Part shown: piece by piece, positions 63,171 through 64,000 of the stretch
Layout of the letters: the number at the start of each line of letters is the position of its first letter
How positions within the stretch are numbered: the first letter of the stretch is position 1
Assembly: GCF_023242315.1 (NCBI RefSeq)
Contig: NZ_JALLIY010000005.1
Coordinates: 124,001-188,000 of the forward strand
Length of the DNA stretch: 64,000 nucleotides
Source of the DNA: Pseudomonas sp. MWU13-2105
Lineage (GTDB): Bacteria; Pseudomonadota; Gammaproteobacteria; Pseudomonadales; Pseudomonadaceae
Direction: 5' to 3'
The notes under the pieces: generated by a model
Database searches by the model: none
What the model was told of the DNA's origin: nothing
Seen by the model: only the letters and a program-made list of their open reading frames with translations
Program-made: the position numbers and the translations under genes

Positions 63171-64000
63171 ATGGCCTTTGACCGTATCCAGGACATCATC
63201 GACGACTACCGCCAGGGCAAGATGGTCCTGCTGGTGGACGACGAAGATCGCGAAAACGAAGGCGACCTGCTGATCGCCGCCGACTGCTGCAACGCCCAGA
63301 CTATCAGCTTCATGGCCCGCGAGGCTCGCGGGCTGATCTGCCTGACCCTGACCGACGAGCATTGCCGGCGCCTGGGCCTGGAACAGATGGTGCCGAGCAA
63401 CGGCAGCGCCTTCAGCACCGCCTTCACCGTGTCCATCGAGGCGGCCCACGGCGTGACCACCGGCATTTCCGCCGCCGACCGCGCCCGCACCATCGAAGCC
63501 GCGGTGGCCGCCGATGCCCGCGCCGAAGACCTGGTCCAACCCGGGCATATCTTCCCCCTGCGCGCCCGCGAAGGTGGCGTGCTCACCCGCGCCGGGCACA
63601 CCGAGGCCGGCTGCGACCTGGCGCGCCTGGCCGGCTTGACCCCGGCCTCGGTGATCGTCGAGGTGATGAACGATGACGGCAGCATGGCCCGGCGCCCTGA
63701 CCTGGAAGTGTTTGCACGCAAACATGGCATCCGCATCGGCACCATCGCCGACCTGATCCACTATCGTCTGAGCACCGAGCACACGGTGCTGCGGATCGGC
63801 GAACGGGAACTGCCGACCGTGCACGGCACCTTCCGCCTGATCACCTTCGAGGACCGCATTGAAGGCGGCGTGCACATGGCCATGGTGATGGGCGATATCC
63901 AGCGCGAGATACCGACGCTGGTCCGGGTCCACGTTATCGATCCACTGCGCGACCTGGTCGGCGCCGAGTACCACGGGCCGAGCAACTGGACGCTCTGGGC
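63171..64000 (+). CDS. ribB: RibB with degenerate RibA domain (partial, C-terminus outside window)
   Basis: 276 codons are visible. The N-terminal 3,4-dihydroxy-2-butanone-4-phosphate synthase domain is intact ([44 protein letters not shown]), supplying the riboflavin xylene-ring precursor. In the GTP cyclohydrolase II-like part the zinc motif SECLTGD..SxRCDCG is replaced by [16 protein letters not shown], so no zinc Cys is present and RibA activity is unlikely (RibBX type). The GntR operator upstream suggests an extra, inducible copy for flavin supply. Confidence 0.88.
   Translation, partial: MAFDRIQDIIDDYRQGKMVLLVDDEDRENEGDLLIAADCCNAQTISFMAREARGLICLTLTDEHCRRLGLEQMVPSNGSAFSTAFTVSIEAAHGVTTGISAADRARTIEAAVAADARAEDLVQPGHIFPLRAREGGVLTRAGHTEAGCDLARLAGLTPASVIVEVMNDDGSMARRPDLEVFARKHGIRIGTIADLIHYRLSTEHTVLRIGERELPTVHGTFRLITFEDRIEGGVHMAMVMGDIQREIPTLVRVHVIDPLRDLVGAEYHGPSNWTLW

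Overview
The window looks like chromosomal DNA of a Pseudomonas of the fluorescens group. It has high GC with strongly GC-biased third codon positions, scattered REP palindromes of the form GTAGGAGC..GGCTTGC..GGCGAT, and recognisable pseudomonad genes: gor, galU, modABC, kdpFABC, a selD-mnmH pair, a GltP-type carrier and a RibB with a degenerate RibA domain. I see no rRNA, tRNA, CRISPR array, prophage or intact insertion sequence. Gene order is dense, and most units are one to six genes long.

Layout. 1-2.1 kb: a tyrosinase cut by the window edge and two tandem lipoprotein paralogues. 2.3-8.1 kb: a complete RND pump operon (permease, adaptor, outer-membrane factor). 8.1-11.5 kb: a LysE exporter, a flavin reductase, and an alkylation-repair pair (2OG-Fe(II) oxygenase and Ada) whose promoters carry the same 23-bp Ada-box-like element 84 nt before each ATG. 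11.6-19.3 kb: AEC carrier, a TetR/SDR divergent pair with two operators, EamA exporter/Lrp divergent pair, an ArsP-type permease, and mnmH-selD. 19.5-26.7 kb: GltP, two AraC regulators, PhzF-RidA, a cupin, a serine-type transporter and an exported protein. 26.8-31.4 kb (minus strand): galU, gor-araC, then xapX-quinone oxidoreductase-small membrane protein behind a 21-bp-spaced direct repeat that looks like the AraC target. 31.6-33.9 kb: small proteins, DUF1883 (TTG start) and alkB. 34-41 kb: GyrI-like protein, nitronate monooxygenase, modABC behind a near-perfect ModE box, and a GH63-type glycosidase.

41.1-48 kb holds a long mgtA leader with two small ORFs and a strong stem-loop, then mgtA, a small protein, a Na/Pi-cotransporter-like protein, a SLOG-family protein and an outer-membrane barrel. 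The last three overlap or abut. 48-52.4 kb: monooxygenase, a broken alpha/beta-hydrolase remnant, an EAL phosphodiesterase, a HAD phosphatase, and a free-standing aroA behind a small HTH protein. 52.5-57.7 kb: a 48-residue membrane protein and kdpFABC with no kdpDE after it.

57.9-64 kb is the most suggestive unit: DUF1185 protein, alpha/beta hydrolase, aldehyde dehydrogenase, flavin reductase, GntR/FCD regulator and NUDIX hydrolase in one operon, with a divergent DUF1330/ribB pair beyond it. Both promoter regions carry the palindrome ATGGTATACCAT. I read this as a GntR-controlled catabolic module with its own flavin supply and flavin reductase. Its monooxygenase would lie outside the window, and its substrate is unknown.
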